NCBI RefSeq assembly: GCF_030403745.1
Contig: NZ_JAQMWP010000030.1
Coordinates: forward strand, 1-64,000
Source of the DNA: Streptomyces sp. S.PB5
GTDB taxonomy: Bacteria > Actinomycetota > Actinomycetes > Streptomycetales > Streptomycetaceae
DNA: 64,000 nt
Direction of reading: 5' to 3'
The translations under genes were made by a program, and so were the position numbers. Position 1 is the stretch's first letter; each line of letters begins with the position of its first letter. Positions 43,694 through 53,080 of this stretch are shown piece after piece. The notes below the pieces were generated by a model. It worked only from the letters and a program-made list of their open reading frames with translations, ran no database searches and was not told the DNA's origin.

Positions 43694-44149
43694 TCAGGAG
43701 CGTGGCAGGTGAAGCGACGTCTGCGTCTGCTCGACCTCTACGTCGGCGGTGAAGGCGCCGGCCGCCGACACCCCACCGAGGAGCGCGGCGACGAGCGCCA
43801 CGGCCCCCGAAAACGCCCAACGGGGCTGCCGAAAGCTCCTGTTCCGTGTCATGCGCGTGGTCTCGGCAGGCCGACCGCACGCGATGGTCATGCGTGCGTC
43901 CAGCCACGCCTCCGCCTCGTCTGCTCGTATCCCGCAGGCCGCTACGAACGCGGCGACCAACTCCTCGCGGGGTAGCCGGTCCCTGCCGAGCATGGTCGCC
44001 GCCGTGGAGTAGGGCAGGGTATGGCCTGCTTCCGTCGCGCGGCGTTCCAGTAGGCGGTAGCTGAGGCCGGACCACGCCTTGAGACGACGCAGCGCCGCCA
44101 CGAAGGCGACCGCGTCGGTGTCCGGCGGTGTGGGCGGTGCTGTGGTCAT
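43694..44149 (-). CDS. XRE-type HTH protein with C-terminal membrane anchor
   Basis: 151 residues from MTTAPPTPPDTDAVAFVAAL. The N-terminal HTH (RRLKAWSGLSYRLLERRATE, YSTAATMLGRDRLPREELVA) is the small-domain type common in Streptomyces. A single membrane helix lies at about residues 113-132 (WAFSGAVALVAALLGGVSAA), so it may be a membrane-tethered regulator. ATG 44149 has AGGGGGA upstream. The last residues before the stop abut the IS30 scrap, so the extracytoplasmic tail may be truncated. It is divergent from the beta-lactamase-like lipoprotein. Confidence 0.8.
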   Translation of the reverse strand: MTTAPPTPPDTDAVAFVAALRRLKAWSGLSYRLLERRATEAGHTLPYSTAATMLGRDRLPREELVAAFVAACGIRADEAEAWLDARMTIACGRPAETTRMTRNRSFRQPRWAFSGAVALVAALLGGVSAAGAFTADVEVEQTQTSLHLPRS

Positions 44150-44269
44150 CGTGGTCCCCCTGTTGACCTGGACGTACACGGGCTCGCACAAGCTCGAACA
44201 CCATCATGCCTTGATGAACGGCGAGAGCGACGGTCAACTTCGGAGCGGATTACCGATGTTGGAGGTCAT

Positions 44270-45433
44270 ATGCGTACGACTGCCTCTCGCTGCCGCACGG
44301 CCATCGTGACTGTCCTCGGTGTTGCGCTGATGCTGGGCGGGTGCACCGAAGAGCCCGGTGCCGGGGCGTTGGCGGAGCGCGCCCCGAAGTCCCAGATCCG
44401 CGACGGAGAGTCGGTCGCCGACTTCCTCCGCCGTACCCTGCCCGCCGGCCTCAGCGGCACTGTGATCGCTGCTCGTGGCGACCGGCTCGCGTACTGCGGC
44501 GGATTCGGGGCGGCCAACCGCGCCGCCGGCACCCCTGCGAGCTGCCGGACCGTGTATGACGTCATGTCGATCACGAAACAGTTCACCGCGGCTGCGATCG
44601 TGAAGCTGGAGGTGATGGGCCGGCTCCGGGTGAGCGATCCGGTCAGCCGGTTCCTGGGACGCGGGCAGACCGTGCCCGAGGACAAGCGCGGCATCACGAT
44701 CGAGCACCTGCTCACCCACACCTCGGGGCTGGTCGAGGGGCTCGGCGATGACTACGACCCTTTGTCGCGGGAGGAATTGGTGCGCCGGGCCCTGCGGTCT
44801 CAGCTGCGGTCCACCCCGGGCAAGGAGTTCCACTACTCCAACACCGGCTACAGCCTGCTCGCCGCGGTCGTGGAGGAGGCGTCCGGGGAGACGTACGAAC
44901 AGTTCCTGGCCCGGCATCTGTTCACGCCGGCCGGGATGACTCAGACCGGATACGTTCTGCCCCGCTGGCCGCGGCACCTGGTCGCGGTGGAGTACGACAA
45001 CAAGGGGCGCAGCAAGGGCAGGCCATTCGACCACCCCTGGGCCGCCGACGGGCCGTACTGGAACCTGCGCGGCAACGGCGGCATCCTCTCCACCGCCCAG
45101 GACATGCTCCGTTGGCACCGTGCGCTCCTTGGTGACGAGATCCTTCCGGCGCGGGCCAGGGAGAAGCTCTTCGAACCTCGCATACCAGAGCCGGAATCAG
45201 AGAACTCGTACGGATACGGCTGGAGCATCCGCGACACCCCGGACGGCCCTCTCGCCTGGCACGACGGCGGCAACGACTGGTCCCTGGCGCTCCTGAGCCG
45301 TTCCCTGCGCGACGACATCCTCGTGTTCTGGGTCAGCAACCATGCCTACCGCGACGGGAAATGGAACCTCGAGGACCAGGCGGAGGCGCTGACACTGGGC
45401 ATTGCGGAGCGCGTCCGCGCGGAGGGGTACTGA
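44270..45433 (+). CDS. Serine beta-lactamase-fold lipoprotein (class C/esterase-like)
   Basis: 387 residues. The signal peptide ends in the lipobox LGGC, with Cys25 as the lipidated residue, so the enzyme is anchored outside the membrane. Catalytic motifs of the class C beta-lactamase/DD-peptidase/EstB superfamily are readable: Ser100-x-x-Lys103 in SITK, Tyr189-Ser-Asn191 in YSNTGY, and HDGG near the end in place of KTG. This His-for-Lys version is usual for esterases and D-amino peptidases rather than true lactamases. The ATG has GGAGG 5 bp upstream. It is divergent from the membrane XRE protein. Confidence 0.9.
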   Translation: MRTTASRCRTAIVTVLGVALMLGGCTEEPGAGALAERAPKSQIRDGESVADFLRRTLPAGLSGTVIAARGDRLAYCGGFGAANRAAGTPASCRTVYDVMSITKQFTAAAIVKLEVMGRLRVSDPVSRFLGRGQTVPEDKRGITIEHLLTHTSGLVEGLGDDYDPLSREELVRRALRSQLRSTPGKEFHYSNTGYSLLAAVVEEASGETYEQFLARHLFTPAGMTQTGYVLPRWPRHLVAVEYDNKGRSKGRPFDHPWAADGPYWNLRGNGGILSTAQDMLRWHRALLGDEILPARAREKLFEPRIPEPESENSYGYGWSIRDTPDGPLAWHDGGNDWSLALLSRSLRDDILVFWVSNHAYRDGKWNLEDQAEALTLGIAERVRAEGY

Positions 45434-45977
45434 CTGATTGGCTCATCCGCTCCGGTCGCCGATCCCCCTCACCCTTTGGTAGTTGGTAGAAGCCTCGTGA
45501 CCGAACTTGATCTTGACTGGCCGCTTCCTGCCGGGAGCTTCACTCTTGTTCGGGTCCGGACCCCCGGCGAGCCCTCCGACACCCCGTCGCCAGCAACAGC
45601 TCGCTGGTGGTGTGTCACGCAAAGACGCACGACTCCTGTGCAACCAGGCCGCTGCTTCGGGTTGGTTCTGCTGGTCCTCGGAGCTGTCACTTTCGGGCTG
45701 TGCCAACTTGTGGACGCCGCGCCTTACGACGGCTGGTAATTTCGGAGCATCCATCTGACCTGGGCTTATGGGAGTCGAAACGGCTGTGGCCTGCTACGAC
45801 GGGTTGCAGAGGCGATCGGAGGCAGTCAGAGGCGATCCCTATGTAACTCGCTTTCGAGTGGCCCGAGTCGACGGGTATCGATCAGGAGTGGTGCTCTCGA
45901 CGGTTCTCCGCTCCGACCTTGGTCTAGCTGCGATGGGGACGCCTGCCTCCGCACGGCGCCGGACATAAGAAGACCCC
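45434..45977. other. Unassigned region, probable debris
   Basis: About 540 bp. Frames on both strands are open but match no family that I recognise. Local GC seems somewhat lower than in neighbours, suggesting foreign origin. Confidence 0.4.
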
Positions 45978-45996
45978 CCAGGACGGGCAGTCCTGG
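45978..45996. terminator. Strong hairpin, possible terminator
   Basis: CCAGGAC-GGGCA-GTCCTGG: perfect 7-bp stem and 5-nt loop, with some further pairing outside the stem. It is placed between debris and the next reading frame. Confidence 0.45.
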
Positions 45997-46059
45997 AGGC
46001 TTCCCTGGCACCGATTGGAGGTCGGTTCCGGATGCCACCCGTGGGTTTAGCGGGCCTGG

Positions 46060-46904
46060 GTGGCGTCCACGTCCTTGCGAGACGACCCCACCGTGCCACA
46101 CCACACCCACCAGGCAGAACCACAGCGACAGACCTCTCTCCCGAACGGCCGACCGGGCCTCCATCGACTCCCTGCGGCGGCAGCTGATCTCCTCCTGCTC
46201 GGCGATCTCACCGGCCGCTACGCGGCAGGCAGTTACAGCAGGCTCGGCTCCGACGGCCGGAGCGTGGTCCGGTGTGGGGACCGTCAGGGTGCGGCCGAGC
46301 ACGGGCATCGGATCACGGCCGCCCTCGCCTGCCACGTCGCCCGCGCCGACAGCACCGTCGACGAACTGCTCCGGCTGCTGCTGCATCCCGAGCACGAGGG
46401 CGGCAGGCACGCCCGCAGTATCGCGCTGCGCTTCGGGCAGGCGCGTGCCCTGGACTACATCCGCCGGGTATGGGCCAGCGCCGAGGCAGCGGTCGGCAGC
46501 ACCCGGCTGCTGGAGTCCCGTCACCAGGTGCACGAGGTTCTCGCCGCGTTGCGCGACCGTATCGAGACGACACCGTGGCGTGGGGAGCGGGGCCGGACTG
46601 CGCTGCGGGTGCTGCGGGCGCACCTGACCTTCGCCGAGTCCGCGGGCGGTCTGCTGCATCACACCAGACCGGGCAACGCTACCCGAACATCAACCTCGAA
46701 TCCGTCCTGCTGGCCCTCGCCGACGACATCACCTTCGACGGAGCCACCGGACACGTCGAACACGACAGCACCAACGCCCCGCCACGTGACAGGACCCTCG
46801 TCCTGCTGTGCCAGACGGGAAACGACGCGGAGACCGCCCTCGCCTGCGGCGCCTGCCGCCATGACCAGTCGAGCGAGGCGCAGGCGCCGCCGTGTGCGGG
46901 CTGA
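46060..46904 (+). pseudogene. Hypothetical protein, probably a frameshifted mobile-element gene
   Basis: The first frame (to about 46670) reads LPAAAADLLLLGDLTGRYAA, STVDELLRLLLHPEHEGGRH and IALRFGQARALDYIRRVWAS. This resembles accessory replication or regulatory proteins of actinobacterial integrative elements; that is memory of style, not a confirmed family. It shifts near 46675 to NINLESVLLALADDITFDGA and ends in a possible zinc-like CQTGNDAETALACGACRHD. The start is not defined. It looks inactive or split in two. Confidence 0.4.
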
Positions 46905-47113
46905 TCGGCCGATTCCGCTGAACCGGCCGTCGTCGGCTCTGATCAAGACCTCGACACCGTGACCACCGGCCCCACACCGCCGTGCTCCAGAGCCGTCATC
47001 GAAGGACACGTGAACGAGGATCGGCTCCGCTCGGAGGCAGAACCGCCGTCACGCGCTATGGGTGTCCGTTGACCGCTACAGGGCGTCGGCGCGTGGTCCC
47101 GGCGGCTCGGTTG

Positions 47114-47935
47114 TCAGTCCCTGAGCGCTCCCGCCATCAGGCCCCGCATGAAGAACCTGCCGAGGACGATGTAGACGACGAGGGTGGGCAGCGAGGCGAG
47201 CAGGGCCGCGGCCATCTGCTGGTTGAAGGGTACGACCTGTGAGCCGGCCAGGTTGTTGAGGGCGACGGTCACCGGCTGGGAGCCTCCGGCGTTGAGGAAG
47301 ACGGCGAAGAGGAAGTCGTTCCACATTGCGGTGAACTGCCAGATGACGACGACCACGAAGGCGGGACCGGAGTTGGGCAGGACGACGGAGGAGTAGGCGC
47401 GGATCATGCCGGCGCCGTCGACGCGGGCCGCCTCGATGAGTTCGGTGGGGATGGAGGCGTAGTAGTTGCGGAAGATCAGGGTGCAGATGGGGATGCCGTA
47501 GACGATGTGCGCGAGCATCAGGCCGGAGACGCTGCCGCTGAGGCCGAGGTTGGTCCACAGCTGGACGAGGGGGATCATCACCGACTGGTAGGGGATGAAC
47601 ATCCCGAACAGCATGAGGGTAAAGACCAGGTCGGCGTGCGGGAAGCGCCACTTGGCCAGGACGTAGCCGTTGAGCGAGCCGAGCGTGGCCGAGATCAGCG
47701 AGCCGGGCACGGTCAGGAACACGCTGTTGCGCAGCGGTTCGCGCAGGGTGTTGTACGCCGTGGACCAGGCTTCCGTAGTGAAGTGCTGCGGCAGCCTCCA
47801 TGCCTGCGTAGGGTCGGCCTCGGACAGCGGCTTGAAGCTGGTGACCAGCAGGACGTACACGGGCAGCAGCACGACCAGGACGAGGAAGAACAGGCTGAGG
47901 TACTTCGCGGTCCGCAGAGCCGTCGAGACAACCAT
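47114..47935 (-). CDS. Sugar ABC transporter permease (MalG-like)
   Basis: 273 residues with six predicted membrane helices, starting FFLVLVVLLPVYVLLVTSFK. The EAA loop that docks the ATPase is EAARVDGAGMIRAYSSVVLP. It is the third gene of the operon binding protein-permease-permease; the ATG at 47935 has GGGGAG upstream and follows the first permease after 11 bp. As in most CUT1 sugar systems of Streptomyces, no ATPase is encoded here; the shared MsiK-type ATPase probably powers it. Confidence 0.92.
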   Translation of the reverse strand: MVVSTALRTAKYLSLFFLVLVVLLPVYVLLVTSFKPLSEADPTQAWRLPQHFTTEAWSTAYNTLREPLRNSVFLTVPGSLISATLGSLNGYVLAKWRFPHADLVFTLMLFGMFIPYQSVMIPLVQLWTNLGLSGSVSGLMLAHIVYGIPICTLIFRNYYASIPTELIEAARVDGAGMIRAYSSVVLPNSGPAFVVVVIWQFTAMWNDFLFAVFLNAGGSQPVTVALNNLAGSQVVPFNQQMAAALLASLPTLVVYIVLGRFFMRGLMAGALRD

Positions 47936-47946
47936 CGCTTCTCCCC

Positions 47947-48891
47947 TCACTTTTCCTGGCGGAAGGTGTGGACCAGGTACGGGATGATCAGCAGCGCGAC
48001 GAACAGCAGCAGGACGACGCCGATCGCGGCGCCCTTGGCGTAGTCCTGGCCGAAGAAGGTGATGTCCCACATGTAGACGGCCGGGACGTCGGCGATGATC
48101 TGCCGGCTGGCGATGGCGACGATCAGGTCGAAGACCTTCAACGAGATGTGACCGATGATGATCAGCGCGCTGAGGGTCACCGGGCGCAGGTGCGGGAAGA
48201 CGATGTGCCGGTAGACCTGGAACTCGTTCGCGCCGTCCACCCGGGCCGCCTCGCGCAACTCCTCGGGCACGCCCCGGAATCCGGCCAGGAACAGCGCCAT
48301 CACATAGCCGGACATCTGCCAGACGGCCGGCAGGGCCATCGCGGCCATGCCCCAGTGCGGGTCCTGCCACCAGGGGTTGGCCAGACCGCCGAGGCCGATG
48401 CTCTCGAAGAGCTTGTTGAGGCCGGCGGCCCGGTCGCCGGGAGCGGGGTTCATCAGCCAGCGCCATACGATGCCGGAGGCGATGAAGGAGACGGCCATCG
48501 GGAAGAGGTAGACGGCCCGGAAGAAGCCCTCCCCGCGCACGCCCTTCTCCAGCAGCAGGGCCATGACCAGGCCCATCACCAGGGTGCCCACGACGAAGGC
48601 GAGGGTGAAGGTGAACAGGTTCAGCCAGGCGTCACTGAACCGCTGGTCGTCCAGCAGGCCCCGGTAGGTGCCGAAGCCGCCCCAGGACATGTCTTCGACG
48701 GAGGTGTGCCAGTTGGACAGTGACACCCGGACGTTCCAGCCGATCATGCCGTAGACGAACACGGCGATGGCCAGGATCGACGGGCTGAGCAGCAGCAGGC
48801 CTGGCAGCCAAGCCGGGCCGCGGCGCCGGCGGCGTCCCTGCCGAACGCCACCTCGCCTGGCTGCCGTCGGCCCCGCGGACGTGGCGGTCAC
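47947..48891 (-). CDS. Sugar ABC transporter permease (MalF-like)
   Basis: 314 residues. After an Arg-rich cytoplasmic N-terminus come six helices (LLLLSPSILAIAVFVYGMIG ... IGVVLLLFVALLIIPYLVHT). The EAA loop is EAARVDGANEFQVYRHIVFP. The GTG at 48891 overlaps the stop of the binding-protein gene (GTGA), so translation is coupled. Confidence 0.92.
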   Translation of the reverse strand: MTATSAGPTAARRGGVRQGRRRRRGPAWLPGLLLLSPSILAIAVFVYGMIGWNVRVSLSNWHTSVEDMSWGGFGTYRGLLDDQRFSDAWLNLFTFTLAFVVGTLVMGLVMALLLEKGVRGEGFFRAVYLFPMAVSFIASGIVWRWLMNPAPGDRAAGLNKLFESIGLGGLANPWWQDPHWGMAAMALPAVWQMSGYVMALFLAGFRGVPEELREAARVDGANEFQVYRHIVFPHLRPVTLSALIIIGHISLKVFDLIVAIASRQIIADVPAVYMWDITFFGQDYAKGAAIGVVLLLFVALLIIPYLVHTFRQEK

Positions 48892-50198
48892 GCCGCGTAC
48901 TTCCCCGCCGCCTCGCCCAGCGCGTCCTGGAACCGGGCCGCCTTCTTGTCCTTCAGATACACGCCCAGCGTGCTGTCGATGGCGGTGTTCCAGGCGTTGC
49001 TGGCCACCACGCCATGGGTGAGCGAACCAACGATCTGGTCCTTCTTCCACTCGCCCAGCGCCCACTGCAGGTAGGTGCCGTACAGGGACGCGTCGGCGTC
49101 GCTGCGCGCGGGGATGGAGCCCTTCTTTGGGTTGAAGGCGTCCTGGCCGGCCTTGCTGCCGCACTCCTTGAGCCAGGCGATCGCGGCGTCGCGGTGCGGC
49201 GCGCCCTTGCATAGGGTGAAGGAGTCCGACAGGAACTGGTACAGGCCGTCGGTGCCGGGCGCGGCGGCCCAGTCGTAGTCGGTCTTCGGCTTCTTGGCCA
49301 GACCGTCGGGCGGGTCGGTGTGGTAGTAGCCTTCGGCCCAGTCGCCCATGATGTTGTACGCCGCCTTGCCGTCCACAACGAGCTTGCTGGCGTCCTGCCA
49401 GGTCAGCGAGGGGGCGTCGGAGTTGGTGTACGCCAGCACCTCGCCGAAGGCGGTGAGTGCGCCCGTCACTTTCGCGCCGCCCCAGTCGCCGCCGGACTTC
49501 CACAGCGCCTCGTAGCCGTCGCGGCCCAACTCGCCCAGCAGGACCGTCTCCAGCAGGTGCTTGGCGGTCCACTGCTCGCCGAGGGAGAGCGGGATCTTGC
49601 CCTTGGACTTCACCTTGTCCAGGAAGCCGAGGAACTCGTCCCAGGTCCGGGGCGCGCTCGTGATGCCGGCCTCGGACAGCAGCGCGGGGCTGGACCACAA
49701 CATATTGGCGCGGTGGATGTTGACCGGCACCGAGTAGATCTTGCCGCCCTGGGTGATGAGCGGGAGCAGGGTGGCCGGGAAGACCTTCGTCCAGCCCTGC
49801 TGGTCGTAGAGGGAGGTGAGGTCTTCGATGTAGCCGGCCTTGACATAGTCCAAGAGCTCGGCTCCGGCGTGGCCTTGGAAGGAGTCCGGGGGGTTGCCCG
49901 CCTTGAGGTTGGCTTCCAGTTGCGGCTTGGCCGCGGTGCCGGCGCCACCCGCGACGGCCTCGTTCTTGAAGGAGATGTCCGGGTTCCGCTTCTCGAAGTC
50001 GGCGACCATCGCCTTGAGCCCGGCGGCTTCGCCGCCGCCGGTCCACCAGGAGAAGACCTTCACTTGGGTCTCCTCGCCCTCACCGGCCTCGTCGTCGCCA
50101 CAGGCGGCCAGGGACCATGAGGCGGCGACAGTGAGACCGGATGCGATCAGCACCGTTCGCCGGCTCGGCCCCGAGGACTGCGGGATTTGCGTGGTCAT
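48888..50198 (-). CDS. Sugar ABC transporter substrate-binding lipoprotein
   Basis: 436 residues. The leader MTTQIPQSSGPSRRTVLIAS contains an Arg pair and ends in the lipobox SLAAC, giving a surface lipoprotein. The mature part is a CUT1 family-1 binding protein (VKVFSWWTGGGEAAGLKAMV, GKAAYNIMGDWAEGYYH). The sequence resembles glucose/mannose or xylo-oligosaccharide binders rather than maltose binders; the sugar is not decided. The ATG has AAGGAGGAG upstream. No LacI or ROK regulator lies nearby, and the upstream 400 bp is shared with the stress island. Confidence 0.92.
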   Translation of the reverse strand: MTTQIPQSSGPSRRTVLIASGLTVAASWSLAACGDDEAGEGEETQVKVFSWWTGGGEAAGLKAMVADFEKRNPDISFKNEAVAGGAGTAAKPQLEANLKAGNPPDSFQGHAGAELLDYVKAGYIEDLTSLYDQQGWTKVFPATLLPLITQGGKIYSVPVNIHRANMLWSSPALLSEAGITSAPRTWDEFLGFLDKVKSKGKIPLSLGEQWTAKHLLETVLLGELGRDGYEALWKSGGDWGGAKVTGALTAFGEVLAYTNSDAPSLTWQDASKLVVDGKAAYNIMGDWAEGYYHTDPPDGLAKKPKTDYDWAAAPGTDGLYQFLSDSFTLCKGAPHRDAAIAWLKECGSKAGQDAFNPKKGSIPARSDADASLYGTYLQWALGEWKKDQIVGSLTHGVVASNAWNTAIDSTLGVYLKDKKAARFQDALGEAAGKYAA

Positions 50199-50359
50199 GT
50201 CTCCTCCTTGTGCGTCGGACGCACATCGCCGGACTGGGAGCTGCCGCGGCGCACCGCCCGCACCGGGCCTGCCGGACATCGGCGAGGCGAACGGCCTTGC
50301 ACCACGGCGTAGTTGAACGCGCATCTTCTATCCGACTGCTTTCGGACAAGCTCTGCCCA

Positions 50360-50374
50360 GGGTCTGAACGGCCC
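50360..50374. promoter_or_regulatory. GGGCC-N5-GGCCC-like palindrome, copy 1
   Basis: GGGTC-TGAAC-GGCCC, one mismatch from the palindrome repeated through the following 13 kb. It lies between the ABC operon (162 bp) and the acetyltransferase gene (224 bp). The remainder of 50199-50597 shows no gene. Confidence 0.4.
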
Positions 50375-50597
50375 CTGGGACGGGGCCACCAGGTACCCGG
50401 GGTCGGTGTCCGGTCGCTCACCTCGGCGGAGTCCCGGCGCTGACCATCGCATGGCCCCGGAGGGAATATGGGCCGGTTGGCACGTCGTGTGTCCCGTTAG
50501 GCCCATGCACCGTGCGAGGCGCCGATCAAGGGTGGGCAGTGGACGGAGATTTGACCACGCGTCATGTGGGCGAGGAGGAGAAGAGAGCCGAACGACG

Positions 50598-51873
50598 ATG
50601 GCGAGCAAGCTGTCCGCGCCCCCGCGGACTCACGCGCTCCTGGCCGACGGCACCACCGTGTCGATCAGGCCTGCCCTGTCCGACGACCGGGCACGGGTGC
50701 TGCGTCTGTACCAGGACCTGTCGCCGGAGAGTCTGAGGCTGCGGTTCTCCACCGCCGGCCTGCGCTCGGCGCGGCAGGCGGCGGCCAAGGCGTGCTCACC
50801 GGCGCGCGTCGGCTACCTGGCGCTGGTGGCCGAGACCGGCGGGCGGGTCGTGGGGATCGCGGAGTACGACACCGCCGTCGACTCCTCGCCCGAGCCGACC
50901 TGCGCGGAGAACGCCCTCGTTGTGGCGGACGACTGGCACGACCGCGGGGTCGGCACGCTGCTCGTCGAGCATTTGGTGGGCGCGGCCCGGGTGGCGGGCA
51001 TCCGCCGCTTCACGGCCGACGCCCTTGCAGAGAACGGCGTGGTGCTGCAGGTCTTCAACGATCTGGGCCTGTCTGCTTCGCGCCGACTGGAGGGTACGGA
51101 GATCCACTGCACGTTGCAGCTGGAGCAACGCGAGGGCTATCTGGCCGTGGTGGAGGCCCGGGGCCGGGTCGCGGACGTGGCCGGCATGCGGCCGCTGCTG
51201 TGCCCGACGTCCATCGCCGTGGTCGGCGCCGGGCGTTGGACGGGTTCGGCGGGCTGGGCTGTGCTGGACAACCTCCAAGCAGATGGTTTCACCGGCAGCC
51301 TGTACGCGGTCGCCCCGCAGACCGACTGGATCGGCAACATACCCTGTCACCCCGCCGTCGAGGCGCTGCCTGGCGTGCCCGATCTGGCGGTGCTGGCCGT
51401 GCCCGCGTCCGCCGTGCCGGAGGTCGCCGAGCAGTGCGGCCGAAACGGGATCCGGGCTGTGGTCGTCGTGGCCTCCGGCCTCGATGCCGCCGAGGCGAAC
51501 GCACGGCTGGCTGTCCGGGCATACGGGATGCAGCTGGTGGGGCCGAGCTGCCTGGGCATCGCCAACGCCGACCCGGCCGTGCGGATGGACGCCACCTTCG
51601 CGGCGCGCCGCCCGCTGCCGGACGGCCTGTCCCGGCTGGGGATCGGCGCGTCCACGTCCGTCTCGCTCGGTGACGCGTACGACATCTGCGGCAACGACTT
51701 GCTGCAGTGGTGGGAGACCGACGGACGCATCACGCTGGCGCTGTTGTACCTGGAGTCGTTCCAAAGCCCGCGGGCGTTCTCACGTATCACGCAGCGGGTG
51801 GCCAGGGCGATGCCGGTGCTGACCGTGGACGTCGGCCGTTTTGAGGCCGGTCGGCTGCGACCGCCAAGCCAGC
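50598..51873 (+). pseudogene. GNAT-acyl-CoA synthetase (Pat-type protein lysine acetyltransferase), C-terminally truncated
   Basis: The N-terminal GNAT domain (about residues 10-185: VSIRPALSDDRARVLRLYQD, LVVADDWHDRGVGTLLVEHL) is followed by a CoA-binding Rossmann domain (MRPLLCPTSIAVVGAG, GFTGSLYAV) and the start of the succinyl-CoA-ligase-like domain (SLGDAYDICGNDLLQWWETD). Complete relatives are about 900 residues and end with an ATP-grasp domain; this copy breaks at about 51873 in IS110 sequence. The GNAT part is intact and could still act. Full-length homologues acetylate acyl-CoA synthetases and other proteins. The ATG at 50598 lacks a well-spaced ribosome site. Confidence 0.75.
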
Positions 51874-52060
51874 CATGCCCTCCACGCAATTGCCCTCGTG
51901 TGGATGCGTCACGACCCCCCGCACACGGCTCTACATCGCGCGACGCACGGCCGAAGACAATGGCGCCGAAGAAGGACATCTTCCGCTGCCTCAAGCGCTT
52001 CATCGCGCGCGAGGTCTACAAGTACCTGACCAGCACGAACATCCCACAGAAACAACTCCC
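51874..52060 (+). pseudogene. IS110-like transposase C-terminal fragment
   Basis: Three frames hold HALHAIALVWMRHD, RLYIARRTAE and KKDIFRCLKRFIAREVYKYL, the last segment of an IS110-type transposase (R.KEG.SKKD..RCLKR). It directly ends the acetyltransferase gene and supplies its stop at 52092-52094. Confidence 0.65.
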
Positions 52061-52090
52061 ACGGGCCACTTGTCGAAAGGCAGGGCAGCG

Positions 52091-53080
52091 ATGAACGAGC
52101 AGAAGAACCTCTGGGACTACGGCGCCTACGCTCCCGGACCGCCCCTGAGCGGGCACGTGCTGGTCGGCGTGGACGGATCGGAGGATGTCGTCCACGCGCT
52201 GGACCACGCGGCCGCCGAGGCACAGGCCCGCTGGACGACGCTGGAGATCCTGCACGCCTGGCCGTGGGCCAGGCACAGCGCCACCGACGCCCCACCCGAC
52301 GCGAAGGACATGAACTCCCTCATCGACAAGGCGCACGGCGTACTGGAACTCGCCGCCACGCGGGTGCATGAGCGCGTCCCTGAACTGGACGTGGTGGAAA
52401 CCTTGAGCCCCGAACCGGCCGCGACCGAGCTGGTGCGCCGCGGTGAGTGGGCCGCCCTGACCGTCGTCGGCAGCCGGGGTCTGGGTCGGGTCACCGGTCT
52501 GCTGGCCGGCTCGGTGAGCCTGCGGGTCGCCGCCCACTGCGGTAGCCCGCTGCTGGTGACGCGCGGTGAGAGCGCCCGCGGCGATTCCGAACACGGCACG
52601 GTGCTGGTGGGTGTGGCCGACGACACCGACGCCGGTGCTGCGCTGTTCGCCTTCGAAGAGGCGCACCAACGGGGTGCGCAGGTGTGGGTCCTGCACGTGT
52701 CCGCCGTGCCGGAGCTGTCGGGCAGCCTGCGCGCCCCTCCCACCGAACGGCTGGAGACGGATCTGAAGACCCTGCTCCGCAGCGAGGCCGCCGTGCCGCG
52801 GATGGTGGTCGCCGCACTGCGGGAGAAGTTCCCGGACGTCGGGGTGCGGATCGACACCGTGTGGTCCGGGGCGGCCCGGGCACTGGTGGAGGCCACCCGC
52901 GTGGCCGACCTGGTGGTGGTCACAACGCATCACCGACGCGGGCGGATGCCCGGCCCGCACGTGGGCCCGTTTACTCACGCGCTGCTGCACCACGCGCACT
53001 GCCCGGTCGTGCTCGTACCCGTCGGCTTAGCAGTGCGACAAGCACCCCGAGACGAAAGGGAGGGGGAGGAACAGCGATGA
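52091..53080 (+). CDS. Universal stress protein, two USP domains
   Basis: 329 residues with tandem USP domains. Domain 1 (VLVGVDGSEDVVHALDHAAA) ends with the ATP-site loop VVGSRGLGRVTGLLAGSVS (G-x2-G-x9-G-S). Domain 2 starts TVLVGVADDTDAGAALFAFE and has a degenerate loop (TTHHRRGRMPGPHVGPFTHA), so probably only the first binds ATP. Such tandem USPs are typical of DosR/OsdR dormancy regulons. The start lies just past the IS110 scar. The stop overlaps the CBS gene start (ATGA), so the two form an operon. Confidence 0.92.
   Translation: MNEQKNLWDYGAYAPGPPLSGHVLVGVDGSEDVVHALDHAAAEAQARWTTLEILHAWPWARHSATDAPPDAKDMNSLIDKAHGVLELAATRVHERVPELDVVETLSPEPAATELVRRGEWAALTVVGSRGLGRVTGLLAGSVSLRVAAHCGSPLLVTRGESARGDSEHGTVLVGVADDTDAGAALFAFEEAHQRGAQVWVLHVSAVPELSGSLRAPPTERLETDLKTLLRSEAAVPRMVVAALREKFPDVGVRIDTVWSGAARALVEATRVADLVVVTTHHRRGRMPGPHVGPFTHALLHHAHCPVVLVPVGLAVRQAPRDEREGEEQR

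Noticed and set aside
45443..45754. Small open frames on both strands after the beta-lactamase-like gene
   Set aside because: No domain, no start context, and equally open in several frames.
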